In this document: positions 33,728 to 46,427 of the stretch, one piece after another
Position numbering within the stretch: the stretch's first letter is position 1
Layout: every line of letters begins with the position of its first letter
Source: Macrothele yani
Lineage: Eukaryota; Arthropoda; Arachnida; Araneae; Macrothelidae
Assembly (NCBI GenBank): GCA_039090855.1
Contig: CM076995.1
Location: 116,498,770-116,562,769 of the forward strand
Direction: 5' to 3'
DNA: 64,000 nt
Notes under the pieces: model-generated
Databases searched by the model: none
The model's input: only the letters and a program-made list of their open reading frames with translations
What the model was told of the DNA's origin: nothing
Position numbers and translations under genes: made by a program

Positions 33728-36338
33728 TAGTTGAAGATGATAGTAATTAACACGTAATAACCAAATGGTAAAATTGTTTGCAAATAGTTCTTGCCATTCG
33801 TAAATATGTCTAAGAAACTTTTATTCTTTTCTTCATTTAATTGCGTGCAAAGGTTATTCGTTAGCTGTGCTATATTTCCAAACTCTCCCGCTTAAAACTG
33901 CAATTTCCTTTTTTCTTAAGTCCTGCTTTTCTTCCTCCTTCGCGCTGACGTGAAATTCCCTGACCTACCGGTCCACCTAAGACCTTCCCGGCCTCGCCTG
34001 GGGCAATTACCTCGTTGTACTTTTCGTGACCGCTCGCTTCCTAAACAACGAGACCCTTGTCTTCTCGCCTCCTATTCCCCTGTCTCCCGAAAATGCCCTT
34101 AAGCATATCAAAAAATTCCCCGTGAGAAAGAACCACACACCGCTTTCGGTAAATCTCAAGCCTCAAAGTAAAATGTGAGATGTTAGTCCATTGGTCGGCA
34201 GCTTTGAAAAAGAAATCTGTAAAGCATCAAAAGAGGCGCGATAGAGTTAATTTCCATTCGACATACAAAGTGCAAATACTAAGCTTAGACAAAATGTCTT
34301 AGTAAGTAACCGTGCATCCGGTGTTTAATGGGGCACTGACTCTGAGAAATTTCTCTCACGCTTTGTGGAGACAAAGGAATGGAAGCACGGGATGGAAAAA
34401 GGTTGCAATATCGAGATTTTATATGAAATGCTAAAGCCCCGTATAAAATCTCTAACAAATAACGCGAACTAGCATATTCTGTATACTCTCCATGTTGGAC
34501 TTTGAAACCAATGCACGTGTTAGTTACCTAAGCTTTCTTGGGTACGGGAGAACGTCCGGTTACGTCATTTGCCAAGGCGCTGGCGCCGATAAAACTAATA
34601 CTCGTGGTGGGGAAGAGGGGCGTACGTTTCCACCCGCTCGTTACAATACTGTATGCCTCCCCCTTTTTGTCCGCTGAATATTTACTTTGTATTTATTTAC
34701 ACTAAAAATGAAAAAAAATGTGCAAATTTATGCATTTATTACGAAATTTTGGTAAATATGTATTTACATACAAGATTTTCGAAGGTATGTGTTTTTATGT
34801 GCAAATATTTATTTACCAAAAAATTCGTTCTCTAGTCATTACATGCTGACGGTACGTATATAAACTCAGTGATTTGATTTATCTTTCTGCTAAGGGAAAT
34901 TGCATTTTTATTTCTCTTTAAAACACTTGTACTGCCTAAGCATTTGAAGATATCAGCTTCGTAAAATAAACAAATAAAACCGCGCCATTTTGGCGTAATG
35001 GGGCAGTTTTCTAAATGTACGTTTCAGAGTTGTAATTTATGTACGTCATTATAATGAATGGCACAATTCACGGTCTCCCCACTGGGGCATATCAAGAACA
35101 TGAGAAATGTTTTTATGTATTTTTTAAGATGTACAAGACTGGGAAGGGTGGTGGTGGGGGAGTCAACGGAAAGGACTTCGTGAATGGAGTAGCTACTCTG
35201 ATGACCTTAACGAGATTACAACAGTCGGCTGTGCATACCAATGAACCACGCCTTGGTTTCCACTTCCTCTCTTCTACCATGGGAACACCATAAATATCGT
35301 GATATCGGATTAAAGTAAGCAATTATTGGTTTTCTTCGTCGATGTAAATACTACGTGACTTTGTAGACCAGATGCCACTTCATCTGATGGCAGGGAAGGA
35401 GCTGTACAACTAAATTAAATACTCGGAAGTGTGAAAATTGACCTACGTTAAATCCTCGAAGCAAACGAGTTAACCGAAGCAAGCGCTTCTGTCAGTTAGG
35501 GCGAAACCTTGTCAACTGTAAAATAAATATATCTTTGATTTTAGTTTAGTTCGTCATCCCAAGCTAGCTAGATGTTATTGTATCAATCTTTCTGGACGTG
35601 TTGAAAATGTTATCACTTAGAATGTTAAGTTCAACTAAGACGAAGAGAAAGTGTAACTTATTATCGCTCGACAATAAAATAGATTCATTTTCCTTCGTTT
35701 TCTTTACTGAATAAGAAATTATTTTGAGGATGCTGACTTGTGTCCATAATAGACTTAAATTTACTTCCTAAATCAGCATTAGATATCTTTTATGATATGC
35801 ATAATAATAAAGGAATCCGTGTCCGTATGAACAAACAATAAATTTTTTAACAGCTCCAGATCTCTCATGGGACGCAGGACTGGAAAAAAAAAATGTCAGA
35901 TTACATCTTTTTTACGGAAATTGACATGTGTTTGTATATTGAATCAGGAATTCGTGGTGGGATAAGTTACGTAAATAAACGGTTTGTAGCTGCAAATAAT
36001 CTCTACATACGTGTTTTGATATCTCAAAACCCATAAGCTACATTTGATCAATACAAGGAATACTACCCGTGAAAATTATTAATGTATTCGACCTATACCG
36101 CTTGTTTTCAAGTCATTTTCTATTGTGTCTAAATAACTTTTTTGTACGGGAAAATATAAAGGTTACGTATGCACTTTTACTATTTGGACTTGTGTCTCGG
36201 TCATTGCAGGAATTATTCTCAAAAGTGAGGCGACGGTGTCACATGTTGCGGTTAAATTTAAAAGCATTTTTCATGGCAGTAAGCTGAAGCAACTTCCTAT
36301 GTATTAGATGACTTGTGCTGTCAAATTATGCTGTAAGA
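33728..36338. other. No recognisable gene; one diverged repeat
   Basis: Includes repeat copy 2 (34200-34450). At 34695-34835, CACTAAAAATG followed by GTGCAAATTTATGCATTTAT, GGTAAATATGTATTTACATA and CAAATATTTATTTACC resembles the palindromic-word islands at 4.8 and 17.2 kb, without a visible partner. No coding motif. Confidence 0.45.
34200..34450 (-). repeat. Diverged dispersed repeat, copy 2
   Basis: Inverse of the segment at 15690-15940; shared phrases include GAAATTTCTCTCACGCTTTG and GTGGAGACAAAGGAATGG. Boundaries are approximate. Confidence 0.5.
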
Positions 36339-36465
36339 ATTTTTTTTTTCATTTTTGGTGGTTTTAACGACCTCAATGAGTAACTCTACGGGCTTATAAG
36401 CAGTGGCTTCCGTCCCTAATTTAGGGCCACTGTTTCCAGGGAAGAGAGAGACAACATGCAGGTAC
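36339..36465 (-). mobile_element. SINE A copy 4, 5'-truncated
   Basis: The minus-strand 3' half of SINE A is present: inverse of AACGACCTCAATGAGTAACT, TAAGCAGTGGCTTCCGTCCC, TTAGGGCCACTGTTTCCAGG and GAAGAGAGAGAC. The tRNA head with box A and B is absent, as expected for incomplete reverse transcription. Confidence 0.85.
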
Positions 36466-36599
36466 GCCAGTTTTTCCGTCGTTCATTAAGTCATCAGTGA
36501 CAACTAGATCCACGTTGTCAAACGTATCAGGGATACCATGTCCAAAAAAATGTCTTTCTCTGAAATAGGGCTGGTACATTCAAGAACACCACATGCAAG

Positions 36600-36830
36600 G
36601 CTTGGTGCTGAGTTATATTTCAGCGTCCTGTGAGCAGGGTTCGTGGATGCTTCGCTTGCAGCAAGTTTTTGTATCGTGGGTTTAACCCGTATTTTACCCG
36701 ACTGAAGCAGAAAAATAAAATGTGAATAAAAATATCAACCCAAGTATTATCTCGCTCTTGCAGTGAGGAAGGTGATTATTCAAATGTTATGGCGAATGTC
36801 TCAAAGCATTGTCTTGATTTTCTTTACTGC
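36600..36830 (+). repeat. Diverged direct repeat, copy 1 (partner 38165-38390)
   Basis: GGGTTCGTGGATGCTTCGCT, CTCTTGCAGTGAGGAAGG, GATTATTCAAATG and CAAAGCATTGTCTTGATTTT parallel GGGTTCGTTGGACCTTCGCT, TTTTGCAGTGAAGGACAGG, TTTATTCAGTG and CAAGCGTTGTCCTGATTTTA at 38165-38390. Both hold GTTTTTGTATC or GTTTTTACCTGTATC. The element type is unknown. Confidence 0.45.
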
Positions 36831-37180
36831 ACTCTATTATTATTAACTCGTTGATCGCCTTCGCGTTACGGCCAGTATTCGCTTCCTGCTTTTTCATTCT
36901 CCCTCAACTCTCAGCATTTCACACAATTCACACCAACGAGCAAGATTTTCACACCTCGCTCTCTCCACTCCTTACCACCGAATCTTCTGCTACTGGACCC
37001 TTCTTCCTTCTGCTGCTTGCGTTTTCTCCTCGCAGGAAAGTGTTCCCGGTACGGCTGAAGAGCAATAATGTCCAGATCCCCTTTGTTCAGAAGGTACAGA
37101 AGTTCTTTAATTTGCTTCTCTGCCCCCCCCCCCCTCCTTCTTACTTCCTTGTAGGAAAGTGAAAAACCCATAAAGGTAAC

Positions 37181-37462
37181 CAAGGGCGCCCATAAGGAGG
37201 GCAGGGAGGTGCTCGAGCCCCCCCTCCCCTAGCAGTTGGTATAGCCAAATTTTTGGTAAATTTAAAACACTAAAATAGACGAAACCTTTTTTTTTAAAGC
37301 ATTTTTAAAAATAATAAGATATTAATGATTGATTGTATGAATTATTTTTGTTGTATTTTAGTATCTTGTACATTTACGAAAATGTTTGACAACCTTGAAG
37401 GAGGTAAGAATTCTTCTGCCCCCCCCCCCTCCTTCCCCAAAGTACTCATATGGGCGCCACTG
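37181..37462. mobile_element. Short MITE, hAT-like ends
   Basis: CAAGGGCGCCCATAAGGAG at the left is mirrored by CTCATATGGGCGCCACTG at the right, giving about 17-bp imperfect TIRs around a 282-bp element with poly-C tracts and no coding signal. Flanks AAGGTAAC and AAGGGGCA share only the first four bases, so the TSD is weak. The right end abuts a hairpin. Confidence 0.55.
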
Positions 37463-37470
37463 AAGGGGCA

Positions 37471-37518
37471 CGTGAGAAAGAGAGTATTTTGGCCATTGCC
37501 AAAATACTCTTTCTCACG
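37471..37518. repeat. Near-perfect hairpin
   Basis: CGTGAGAAAGAGAGTATTTT pairs with AAAATACTCTTTCTCACG, and GGC with GCC, with a two-base bulge and a very short tip. The stem is about 21 bp. It starts eight bases after the MITE. Confidence 0.85.
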
Positions 37519-38164
37519 GAGAAACACGGCGGGGAAATTATTACAATCTACTATCCTTAAAATGGTTTCTTAACTTTTCACTCCTGACAAATACGGATGC
37601 CCAGGTTGCAATATTACTATATTTTTTTTAATCGGGCGTTCGTAAATGTTACGATGAATCCTTTTTCTGGCTGTAGTCGTCTTCCCCGATTGTGAGGGGG
37701 CCCAACACAGGGCAAGTGCTGTGATGCTTAAACTTCCTTTTTGACGAATCAATTTTAAACTCATTTTGGAATTATTGCATACGTGTGCAACTTAAAATTT
37801 CTATGTCAGAACAGAAAATTTAAATACATCCGATCTCAGGCTGCTCTCGCGTTTCCTGTTGCTACGTTTCGAGTTACAAAAACTGGAAACTGTTTTTAAA
37901 CGTGATGTATAAAATTGATGTTCCAATGTCAGTGATGTCCGGAATGTAATTGTTATAGCCCATCGTATGGAAAAGAAGTCCAAACAAATTTTTTTTTTAA
38001 TTTCTTTTGTACGTCTCAGGTTAATTTTACGCCCTGTGATCAAAATAGTATATTGCTACTGCGTGATTAATTTGAAATTCGACCAGTTGATATCTCAGCA
38101 AATTTGATTTTATTTCGTTACTTCTATTGATGCGCATCTGTGATCTGTACCGTAAGAGGGCTGT

Positions 38165-38390
38165 TCACTGATTTGTTTCAATGCCCTGTCTCGAGGGTTC
38201 GTTGGACCTTCGCTTGTAAAGAACGTAGAAGTCCCGGGGTTTTTACCTGTATCTTTCCCCGATGATAAAACAAATAAAATACCTGTTAAAATTAAGAGCT
38301 GTTCTTTTGCAGTGAAGGACAGGTTTATTCAGTGAAATATAATGGGGAAGATCTTTCAAGCGTTGTCCTGATTTTACGTTTGTTTTTATA
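38165..38390 (+). repeat. Diverged direct repeat, copy 2
   Basis: See copy 1 at 36600-36830; same order of phrases, about 1.56 kb apart, in the same orientation. Confidence 0.45.
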
Positions 38391-38563
38391 TCATCAACAA
38401 GTTTCTTTATATGGTTTTACGTTTCTTTATATCATGTGCTGTATGTTTTATTGTAAGTGGCACCAACGCACTTGATGTTGCGTTATTTTCAACATTGTGG
38501 CTCTCCTGTAGTGCCCGCAATACAGATATAAGGGAGCGACATGCTATTTCTGTGACCCTAGTA

Positions 38564-41481
38564 CAGTGGTGGCCAACCTTTTACATACCATGCGCCAATT
38601 TTTTCACTGAGTTCAGATGCGCCATACAACTCAAGTTTGGGGTTGAAAAATAATGATAGGGGTAGGACATTCTTCGCTTAGGGGACGAAAAAGAATAACT
38701 CAATCACGCAATTAAATTAATTAATTAATTTACACCAGTTCAAAAGACACGTTTATGGGAGCACCAATCTACAATAGTCAGAAATGATCTCTTTTGTTTA
38801 CAGACAAAATCGACATTTTTAAATGATTTAATTATTGTATGTAAAACAATATCTATTACAGCTGTCATTACTTACCATTAATGAAACTTTTGAGTGTGTT
38901 TGGATTTTGCTAGTCTTTCAATGTTTGGTGTTAAATTTGTTACTGAGAGCAGCAGAGAATTCTTCAAATTTGAATCAGTTATTCGCGACCTTGTTTTACT
39001 TTTAATCAAGTTCATGGACGAAAATGCTTGTTCACATCTGTATGTCGTTCCAAAGCGACATATATAACTTTTTGCAAATTTTCTTAGCTCTGGGAAATGT
39101 TCACAGGGTAATGAACGCCAGAAATTAATTATGTCAGAATCATTTTGATCTGGAAAAAGCTCATCAAATTTCATTTTCAATAATGAATTTGTTATAAATC
39201 AATCACTTCCATTTGTATGTTACTAGGCATCTGCATTACGTTTTCTTCACTAAGTAAAAATGGGTTTATAAATGCGAGCATGCAGTTTTCTTCTTTAGCA
39301 AAATCATGAAAACGACTTTCAAATGACCCTTGCAATATCTTGATTTTTTTCAATATATTTGGTCAAATTGCTATTATCCGCAGCACATTCACTCTGCTCT
39401 TTCAAGTGTGGAAATTGAGTCAAATCTTCATTTTCTAACTGAGAGATGAACAGTTTTAATTTCATTTTAAATGAACTGATGCTGTTGACTAAGCTAGGAA
39501 ATAATTCATTTATTCTTGCCTTGTAATTTTAAATTTAGATAATTGAGATGGCTAGTAACGTCAACTAAAAATTCCAAATCAAATAGCCAGTTGTTGTCCA
39601 ATAATAGGGTTCTTTCATCAGGTAGTTCATTTTCCTGTTCTAAAAAATTAGAAACAGCATTTTTCAATTGCCAAAATATACTCAGAACCTGTCCTTTAGA
39701 AAGTCAGCGTACCTCACAATGAAGGACAAGTTCACCATATTCCAAATCTAACAATTGACAGTATTCTCTGAATTCTCGTCTGTGTAATGCTCTTGCTCTA
39801 ATTTTATTCACACATTTCACAACCGGTAGCATAACATGCTGCATATTTAAAGTTTTCCCACACAGTTGCTCTTGGTGTATAATGCAGTGATATTTAAATA
39901 CAGGACGGTTTAAAAAAATTACAAGCACAGTTGTAGTGCCATTGACTTTACGGACGGAGCGCCGTCAATGATAGGTATACACACTGATGAGTTTTCTATA
40001 ATGTAATTTTAGATTTTCTAGGCATGATTTTACTTTTTCAAATATGTCTGATTCTCTCGTTTTACCATGCAATGACTCCAGACTGGCAAGTTCTTCAAAG
40101 ACATGAAAATTATCAATTCCTCTTATAAAAATGGTTAACTGGGCAACATCACATGTGTCCGTTGATTCATCCAAAGCTAGAGAACAGAAAGTACAAGAAT
40201 GGACAAGGTCTTCCAGTTGTTGAGATAAATCCTGAGAGAATTCCTCGATACGTCTCGTAAATGTCTGCCTTGATATAGCAATTTCGTCTGCTTTCCTTTC
40301 AATACCTTTATTATCAAGATAGCGTGCAAATATTTGGAGACAAGGCTTCACAATTTCTTCCCTGTCAGAAAAAGGTTTCTTTTTTTTTTTTTGCCAATGC
40401 TAAAGCAATTTCATATGACGCTTTTGTCATCGCCAAGTCTTCACAACTTACTTTAGCAAATATATTTTGTCTTCTTCGGATTTCTTCCTTTTTCTTAGTC
40501 ACATATTCTTTTCGTAACTCAGACCCAAAAACAAGCTTCATTTTTTCTTCTATGTTAGTCTGATGCTGTGTTTTATAGTGTCTATTAAGGTCATGTCTTC
40601 CATTATGTGAAAGAGTACTTTCACAAACAATGCAAAACGGTTTTCCTGATGGACTTGCTATAAATAACAACTCATTTTCCCACTGTTCGTTAAATTCACG
40701 CTTACTATCACTTTCTGCGCTTCTTTTGCTCTGTGGTGGATAAAAGGAATTTAAAAAAAATAATAGAAAAGTACAAAACTCTAAAAATCTAAATGTTGAA
40801 AAAGAACAAATAGATCAGAAGTACGTACGTCGTATCACACAGTCACAGAATATCAATTATGTGGGATTTGAATTCTATGTTCGCGTTAAGAAACAGTAGT
40901 GGCGCTCTTCTTCGACAAACGTCATATATATTTATTCTTGAATCTGTCTTTCAATCACTCTCAATACAAAAACCACGCTAGTACACTCAATAAAACGCTC
41001 TCGCAAAAACCCTGCTTCAAACTCCACGCCACGATGGCTCACTCAGTATCTTCTGCCAGAGGGCGCAGCACTCGTGGCAAAAAGCGCTCTGAAGTAATGT
41101 TTCTTAGCGATGTTTACTGGCGACCTGCCAAGGTCAGCCACCCACGGCACGGCGTGGAGTTTCAAGCAGAGTTTTTCCGAGAGCGTTTCATTGGGTGAAT
41201 CGCACAGTTTTCAATCGTACCACATCTCACTCACGCAGTTTCTCTCTCTTACACACACACACACACACACTGTTCACATCCTTCAATTGTAAACTGTCAA
41301 AAATAATCGGCTGAACTGGTGAGTAAGACAGCTGTATGAATTGAGCTGAGAGCACTCAGGTGTTTTTCTGAAAATATGAAGATGGATAAATTCAGTTATG
41401 GCGCCTACTTCAAAAGAATAAGTAGGCGCAAGGATGCAATGCGCCACTTATAACCATCCAATGCCGGTTTGGCTACCCCTG
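38564..41481 (-). mobile_element. Full-length hAT element with TIRs and 8-bp TSD
   Basis: The left end CAGTGGTGGCCAACCTTTTA and the inverse of the right end CAGGGGTAGCCAAACCGGCA are imperfect TIRs of the hAT type. The flanks CCCTAGTA (38556-38563) and CCCTAGTT (41482-41489) match at 7 of 8, the TSD length of hAT elements. The 2918-bp span includes a minus-strand transposase remnant and a short (AC)n at 41252-41271. Both ends and the TSD are preserved although the gene is broken. Confidence 0.9.
38878..40760 (-). pseudogene. hAT transposase (BED finger, DDE, dimerisation region), broken
   Basis: Reading from about 40740 down, the frame has SAESDSKREFNEQWENELLF, then FCIVCESTLSHNGRHDLNRH, a BED-type zinc finger that binds element ends. 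A frameshift falls at the A-run (minus strand) at 40378-40391. The next frame (40351-39965) has IAISRQTFTRRIEE and FCSLALDESTDTCDVAQLTI, the first catalytic Asp context of hAT enzymes. The third (39928-39704) reads KIRARALHRREFREYCQLL, followed by WLSKG-type and LEFLVDVTSHLNYLNLKLQG residues in shifted frames. The last (39180-38878) has FGTTYRCEQAFSSMNLIKSK, the C-terminal dimerisation motif, and ends at a stop. It resembles the transposases related to vertebrate ZBED5/GTF2IRD2-type genes. At least three shifts disable it. Confidence 0.85.
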
Positions 41482-41489
41482 CCCTAGTT

Positions 41490-44400
41490 AGTACAATGCC
41501 CAAAAAAAAAAAAAAATGGTGAAAAATGTGGTGTTTACTTATAGCCCATGTTTTAAATTAAGGATGGAAAAGAAGGAACAACTGGTAAAATCTGTCTGAA
41601 GTTCGCACTGTACAGGCGTTTATATTTAGTAATAAGCAGCACGCGCAGAGATTTTATCACGAATGTTAAATCTTTTATGCGAAATTTTTATTTCATTGTC
41701 ATATTTAAGTAACATTTTACAAACCATTTCTCATAGATATACTACGATTGAGGGTTTGCTTCATAACTTCCTGAGCTGACCATTTGTTGTATGTGTGTTT
41801 TGTTTCAAGCGCTCTTTGGTCAAAAAAGAGCGCTGAAATTTTTTCAAACAAATGCTCGAAATTTTTCAAACAAACAGGTCTTTTACGTGTGTAGTGGTAT
41901 TAATTATGTCGCACAATACTTCGTTACTCTTCTAGTGTGAACAGATGAGACGCCATGTTGGAATGACGTACCTCATGTCAAATGAACCCTTGATACATCG
42001 GATTAATTTAAATTTTTATGCCTGTGTTCTGAAACAATGAGTCTATGCAAAAATATGATCTTGCCAGTTTAGTGTAACAGAAATAAGAATAATAAAGATT
42101 GAGGAAAACTTGATTTACTGCGTAGTTTCTCCTAATGTGAGTAATCCAAGAATACGTCGCGTGAAAACACTCCATTTCTTTTCTTATGTTACCTGTTGCT
42201 AAACGGTATTCATTTAGAATTTTTAAAAACTGAATTTTTATCAGTGAAAGTTTAGATGGTGCTACTAACAGTGGAACCTCTTTCATATGTTTTTCAGGGA
42301 TCCAAGTAAAACTGACGTATAATAAAAAAAAAAAATGTAAAAAATTGTTTAAACGGAAACAAGGGAAGTTTAACATTAAGAGCAATTTGGAATTTTGCGA
42401 TCGGCAACATTTTACATGTGAATGAGAAAAACGTAAAGTAAGAAACATTTATAAACGCGGTTCTACTGTATTTGACTACATTTGCAAGTAAAAGAGTGTT
42501 TTTATATTAATTGTGTGCATTTTTTTTTTTTTGGATAATCTGCCATATACGCGTTTGTATAATGGGAAGGCAGGCGTATCACATTATGTTCTCATCACTT
42601 CTGAGAACATCTCCGTTGCGTAGGCGGGTGTGGGAGTTTGTGTTGTCGCACCTCACGAGAAATTATGAAGTCTGTCTTTCTGTTTTTCAGTCGTGGGAAG
42701 TCTTGCCATGTTGTGAAAACACTTATTCGTCGTTGCACTTTTCCTAACCCCCCCTTCCCCCTCCCCTCCTTCCTCTACTGCTGTGAAATTCTTTTCTTTG
42801 GTCTGGATATCAGTTGCTTTGGCGATGTGTCATTCTTTGATACAGAAAACAGGGGAAAGTTAAACATAGTGGCCTTTCTAATTCAGTTGAAGTGTTTTGA
42901 GTGCATCGTGGCATTCTGCAGCTGATTCCATAGCCCACAAAAATATCTGTGCAATAAATAGATCGCATCGAAATGCTCTTTGCAGGTGTGTTTTTTCTTC
43001 TAGAGTAGCTAAGTTGCTCACGTGAATCGCGAAAGACGCCTATATTGTGTATATACTCGTTTACCCGAAACTTTAATACTGTAAATTTTTCTTGTTTTTG
43101 AAGCACGAACTGCAATTATTTTGACTGCAAAATGGGCGAATTTCAATGAGTTTCCTGATTTTTTTCATCTTACTTTTTATTTATTTATTTATTTTTGTTA
43201 AAATACATACTGTGAATTGACATAGTGTGAATTTGTACATTTCTCTCAGCTAAGTGACGTTGGTAGAAATACACGAGTCTTATAATAAAATAGTAAAACT
43301 ATAATATTAGTAATCACATTTATTGGCGTAAAAATAGAAATGAACATTTCCCAGATTTCGCACATGAACCAGATGACTTTTTTCAAGGAAAGTAGACATA
43401 CCGTTTCAGCGAATATTAACATTAATAATCATCTTTAATGTCATCTCATAAGTTAAAATCATTTCCCTTTTTTTATCATTTCTTGGGGAGACACTGAGTA
43501 GATCCTGTTTTTTTAGTTCTTCTCGGCCATTCTCTCTACGCTTCCGAAACGAAACGATGAAATCCTCAAAAGGTTTACAGCCTTTCTAGCTGCAACTCGT
43601 TGAGTCTCTTTGAAAGGCTAATAAAATAGAGCCGGGAACAGGTGATAGGAAAGAGTAAAAGAAAACAAGTTGAGGAAAAAAATTATAGTTTTAGGAGTAT
43701 ATGGTTTCCCGTTAAGATGGTGAAGCTGTAAGCTGCCCTACGTGCATTACCTTTTAGCACTTTCAAAGTCAACCAACAGCAGCAAGATGCGGAAAAAGGG
43801 GAATAACCAGGGAAAGGGGAGCCTAAAAAGAAAAAAATAGTGCACCGAAAAGAAAGTACAGGTCGAACAAACAGTTTTTCATTCAAATGCCCTGCAGAGG
43901 GCCCTTGTACCCCCCCTCCTCCTCCCGCCCTAACTTTGTTCGTTACAAAAATGCGTTTGCGAATGTCATGGACGCTGGAAATTTTTATGTTTCCGGACTT
44001 CGCAAAATTTTCAGCATTTTTGCACATTTCGATTCACCCCAACAAACACACACACACACATAGCAGTGCCCCTAAGGTATTATGCTATTACAAAAATAAT
44101 ACATTATTAATTCATGCATATTATATTGCATGTACATGCAAGATATCTTTAAATTAAGAAAAAAAAATAGTTAAAGCATGTGTATTCTTTCAATCCTTCT
44201 TGAGAGGAGTTCCTCCTGGGGAAGCGTGAGCTTCAGCTATGATCTGAGTGTTTGTTCTATGTCTACGGGGAGTTGTGAGAATGGGTTAGTGACTTTCGCG
44301 GTATCTTAGTTATACTGTTGATTTAATCTGTCGGGGGCTAGACGGTAGGGGATGTGTAACAGTGTTGATACACAGGGCTTAGGTTGATACATCTGCGCGG

Positions 44401-44879
44401 TAAAAGAGCCTGTGACTTTGCTGAAGGCTGACGTGACCTCTGATCCTTTGCCCTTCTGACAGAGTTACTTCAGGTTCCTAATTGCTATCCAGAAATTTTG
44501 TTATTTTAATATCAAACTTCTCCCTAGATATTCATCGAAAACATAGGATAGACGGGCGGACGAACAGACACACAAAGTGCAAACATGGTGTGACAGTTAT
44601 GTGCAGTCCGTAAAAACCATCCGCAAAATTTTAAGTCTATCTCCAACGGTTACCAAGATATTTATCAAAAACAGGCTAACCTACAGACAGACTGACAAAA
44701 AGTGCTAACTTGGTGTTAGGTGTAAGAGTTGCTCTCTGACCTTAAAGTCATCCTGTAAATTCCATGTCTCCGACCAAGGAGGTTCAACAAAGTATTAGGT
44801 ACGTGTCCAATCCATGATATTTCTAGTGTCAGTATTTATCTATACGAGGTCGTCACGCACACACGCGCGCCTTTTTTTC
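41490..44879. other. No recognisable gene
   Basis: Frames at 42008-42448 (minus, 146 codons), 42810-43115 and 43683-44027 are low-complexity or lack motifs. From 44440 to 44760 two units of roughly 140 bp resemble each other (GATATTCATCGAAAACATAG / GATATTTATCAAAAACAGGC, then CGGACGAACAGACAC / CAGACAGACTGACAA, then GTGCAAACATGGTG / GTGCTAACTTGGTG), another satellite with a tetranucleotide run. Confidence 0.5.
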
Positions 44880-44942
44880 TACGAGAAGATATTTTCTGGA
44901 CATCCCCCCTCCCCTTTTTTCAAAATCCTGGGTGCGCCACTG
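44880..44942 (-). mobile_element. hAT-type MITE end fragment
   Basis: In reverse complement the sequence reads CAGTGGCGCACCCAGGATTT then TGAAAAAAGGGGAGGGGGG, an arrangement with a CAGTGGCGCA-type hAT terminus. No opposite end was found, so only one end is claimed. Confidence 0.5.
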
Positions 44943-44949
44943 TCTGAGA

Positions 44950-45845
44950 CACAGGGCGTTGTAGCCCAGTATCATCCGGATGCAAGTTACCATGGAGGAC
45001 AACACTTTATCCGAAACAATGCCTAGGTAGGATCTGGCGATGAGGGTGTGTTCAACGAAAACTCCATGATATCCGCGAGAATAGATGTTATATCGCAATA
45101 CCGCTGCAACCGGCATGTTTGTGCCTAACTGTTCAGTCCGGTTGCAGCTGTTCACCTGTACGACCTCGAATTTGGGACTCTTCCATTGGCATGTTGGAGC
45201 TGGAACCTGGACTCATCAGAACAGGCGACTCGTTTCTAGTTCAGTGTACAGTGATGGTGATTTCGTGCCCACTGCGAGCGGAGCTATCAATGATGGTCGG
45301 TCAGCGAAGACACACATGATATTACCGCCGAACTCTTTAGGTAGATCTGCTAAAGCGTCCCTTATTGTCTGCTCGGAAAAATTGTGTGTGTGTCCTGGAT
45401 GTAGTTTGTTGTAAACTACGGCGTCGTGAGCTATCTGTTGTGATGGGCAGCACTTGACAGCCGGCGTTCACGTAGACTGTCGACCAATGTTGGTCTCTCT
45501 TTTCGTGCACAGAATATGCATGGATCTTTTAGCCAACCTTGCTGCACTTTCAGTACGGCGGCCTTCGGACATCCATGAATTCCTGCGGTTGTTGAGATGA
45601 TGGCCCTCACCTTCCTCGTACCTGTAATCACTCCCCGTTCAGCACAAGTCCTTCCCCTTTCCCATTGCACGAGCCTCGTACTGGCGAACTGGCACGCCCT
45701 CCGCCTGACGTCTAAATATATTCTGCGCCTATCGGTGACGTTAGTGCTATATGCTATGGGACTCTTTCGTTCGTGGCCGCATGGGTGGTGATAACGATTT
45801 TGCCCATGAGTGTAATACAGCTCGATGGTTTCAATAAAGAGCATT
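44950..45845 (-). pseudogene. Tc1-like element remnant
   Basis: On the minus strand from 45844, a 137-codon frame contains RGRTCAERGVITGTRKVRAI, KAAVLKVQQGWLKD and RPTLVDSLRERRLSSAAHHN, resembling the helix-turn-helix half of Tc1-like transposases. Further down, near 45250-45140, RVACSDESRFQLQHANGRV gives the first catalytic Asp context (W-S-D-E-S-R-F in relatives, with W replaced by C). Near 45060-44945 residues VFVEHTLIARSYLGIVSDKV fit the segment between the first and second acids. The second and third acids are missing and several frames are needed. Termini were not identified. Confidence 0.7.
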
Positions 45846-46427
45846 CTTACTGGGCAGTATAGGTCGAAGCCTTGTCCGGGGTGATATATCCTTCCAAATC
45901 GTTATTTTTTTCTTTCATTACTCGTATGTTGTAGTCACTGTACAAATGTTAAGTGAAAGACGAAACTAGAAACGCTCTGTAGTTGAATGTGAATAAAAGT
46001 AGCATTAGTTTGCTGTTGAAAATGGAATTCAGTATTCAATTCAGAAAAAGAAACTCGGAAGTGGTGCCTTCCATATTAGGCTTGGGGAAGGGTAGGTTAG
46101 GTGAATCCTAATGCACACGCTCTGAACTTCGCAGCAAATTCACTAAACCTGTCCAAAACGACATTGTTAAATCAGATCTTCGAGGAACAGTAAATATTTT
46201 TAAATCGTTATATTTCGATTTTGACCTAAGAGCATTTCCTATTGGCGCGATTTCCTTTTAACTATTTTAAACACTTTAAAAACATTCTTGTAAGTTTGCA
46301 ACTGCTTTATCAGTTTTATCTTAGTGCGATAAAAAAATTCTGAGTCTGAGAATGATCGGACCGCGTGGCCAGCTCAATCAGTATTTTAGTGTGTGTGAAT
46401 TGTGTTTTACTTCTGCAGTTGTTAACA

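Noticed and set aside
36851..37183. Overlapping frames of 103 (plus) and 90 (minus) codons
   Set aside because: They run through poly-C and purine-rich sequence; no motif on either strand.
42008..42448. 146-codon minus-strand open frame
   Set aside because: It is the longest frame without a family match, but it is Phe/Ser/Lys rich, has no domain-like spacing of conserved residues, and shows no splice or promoter context. Likely chance.
45085..45414. 109-codon plus-strand frame
   Set aside because: It is the antisense shadow of the minus-strand Tc1-like remnant.
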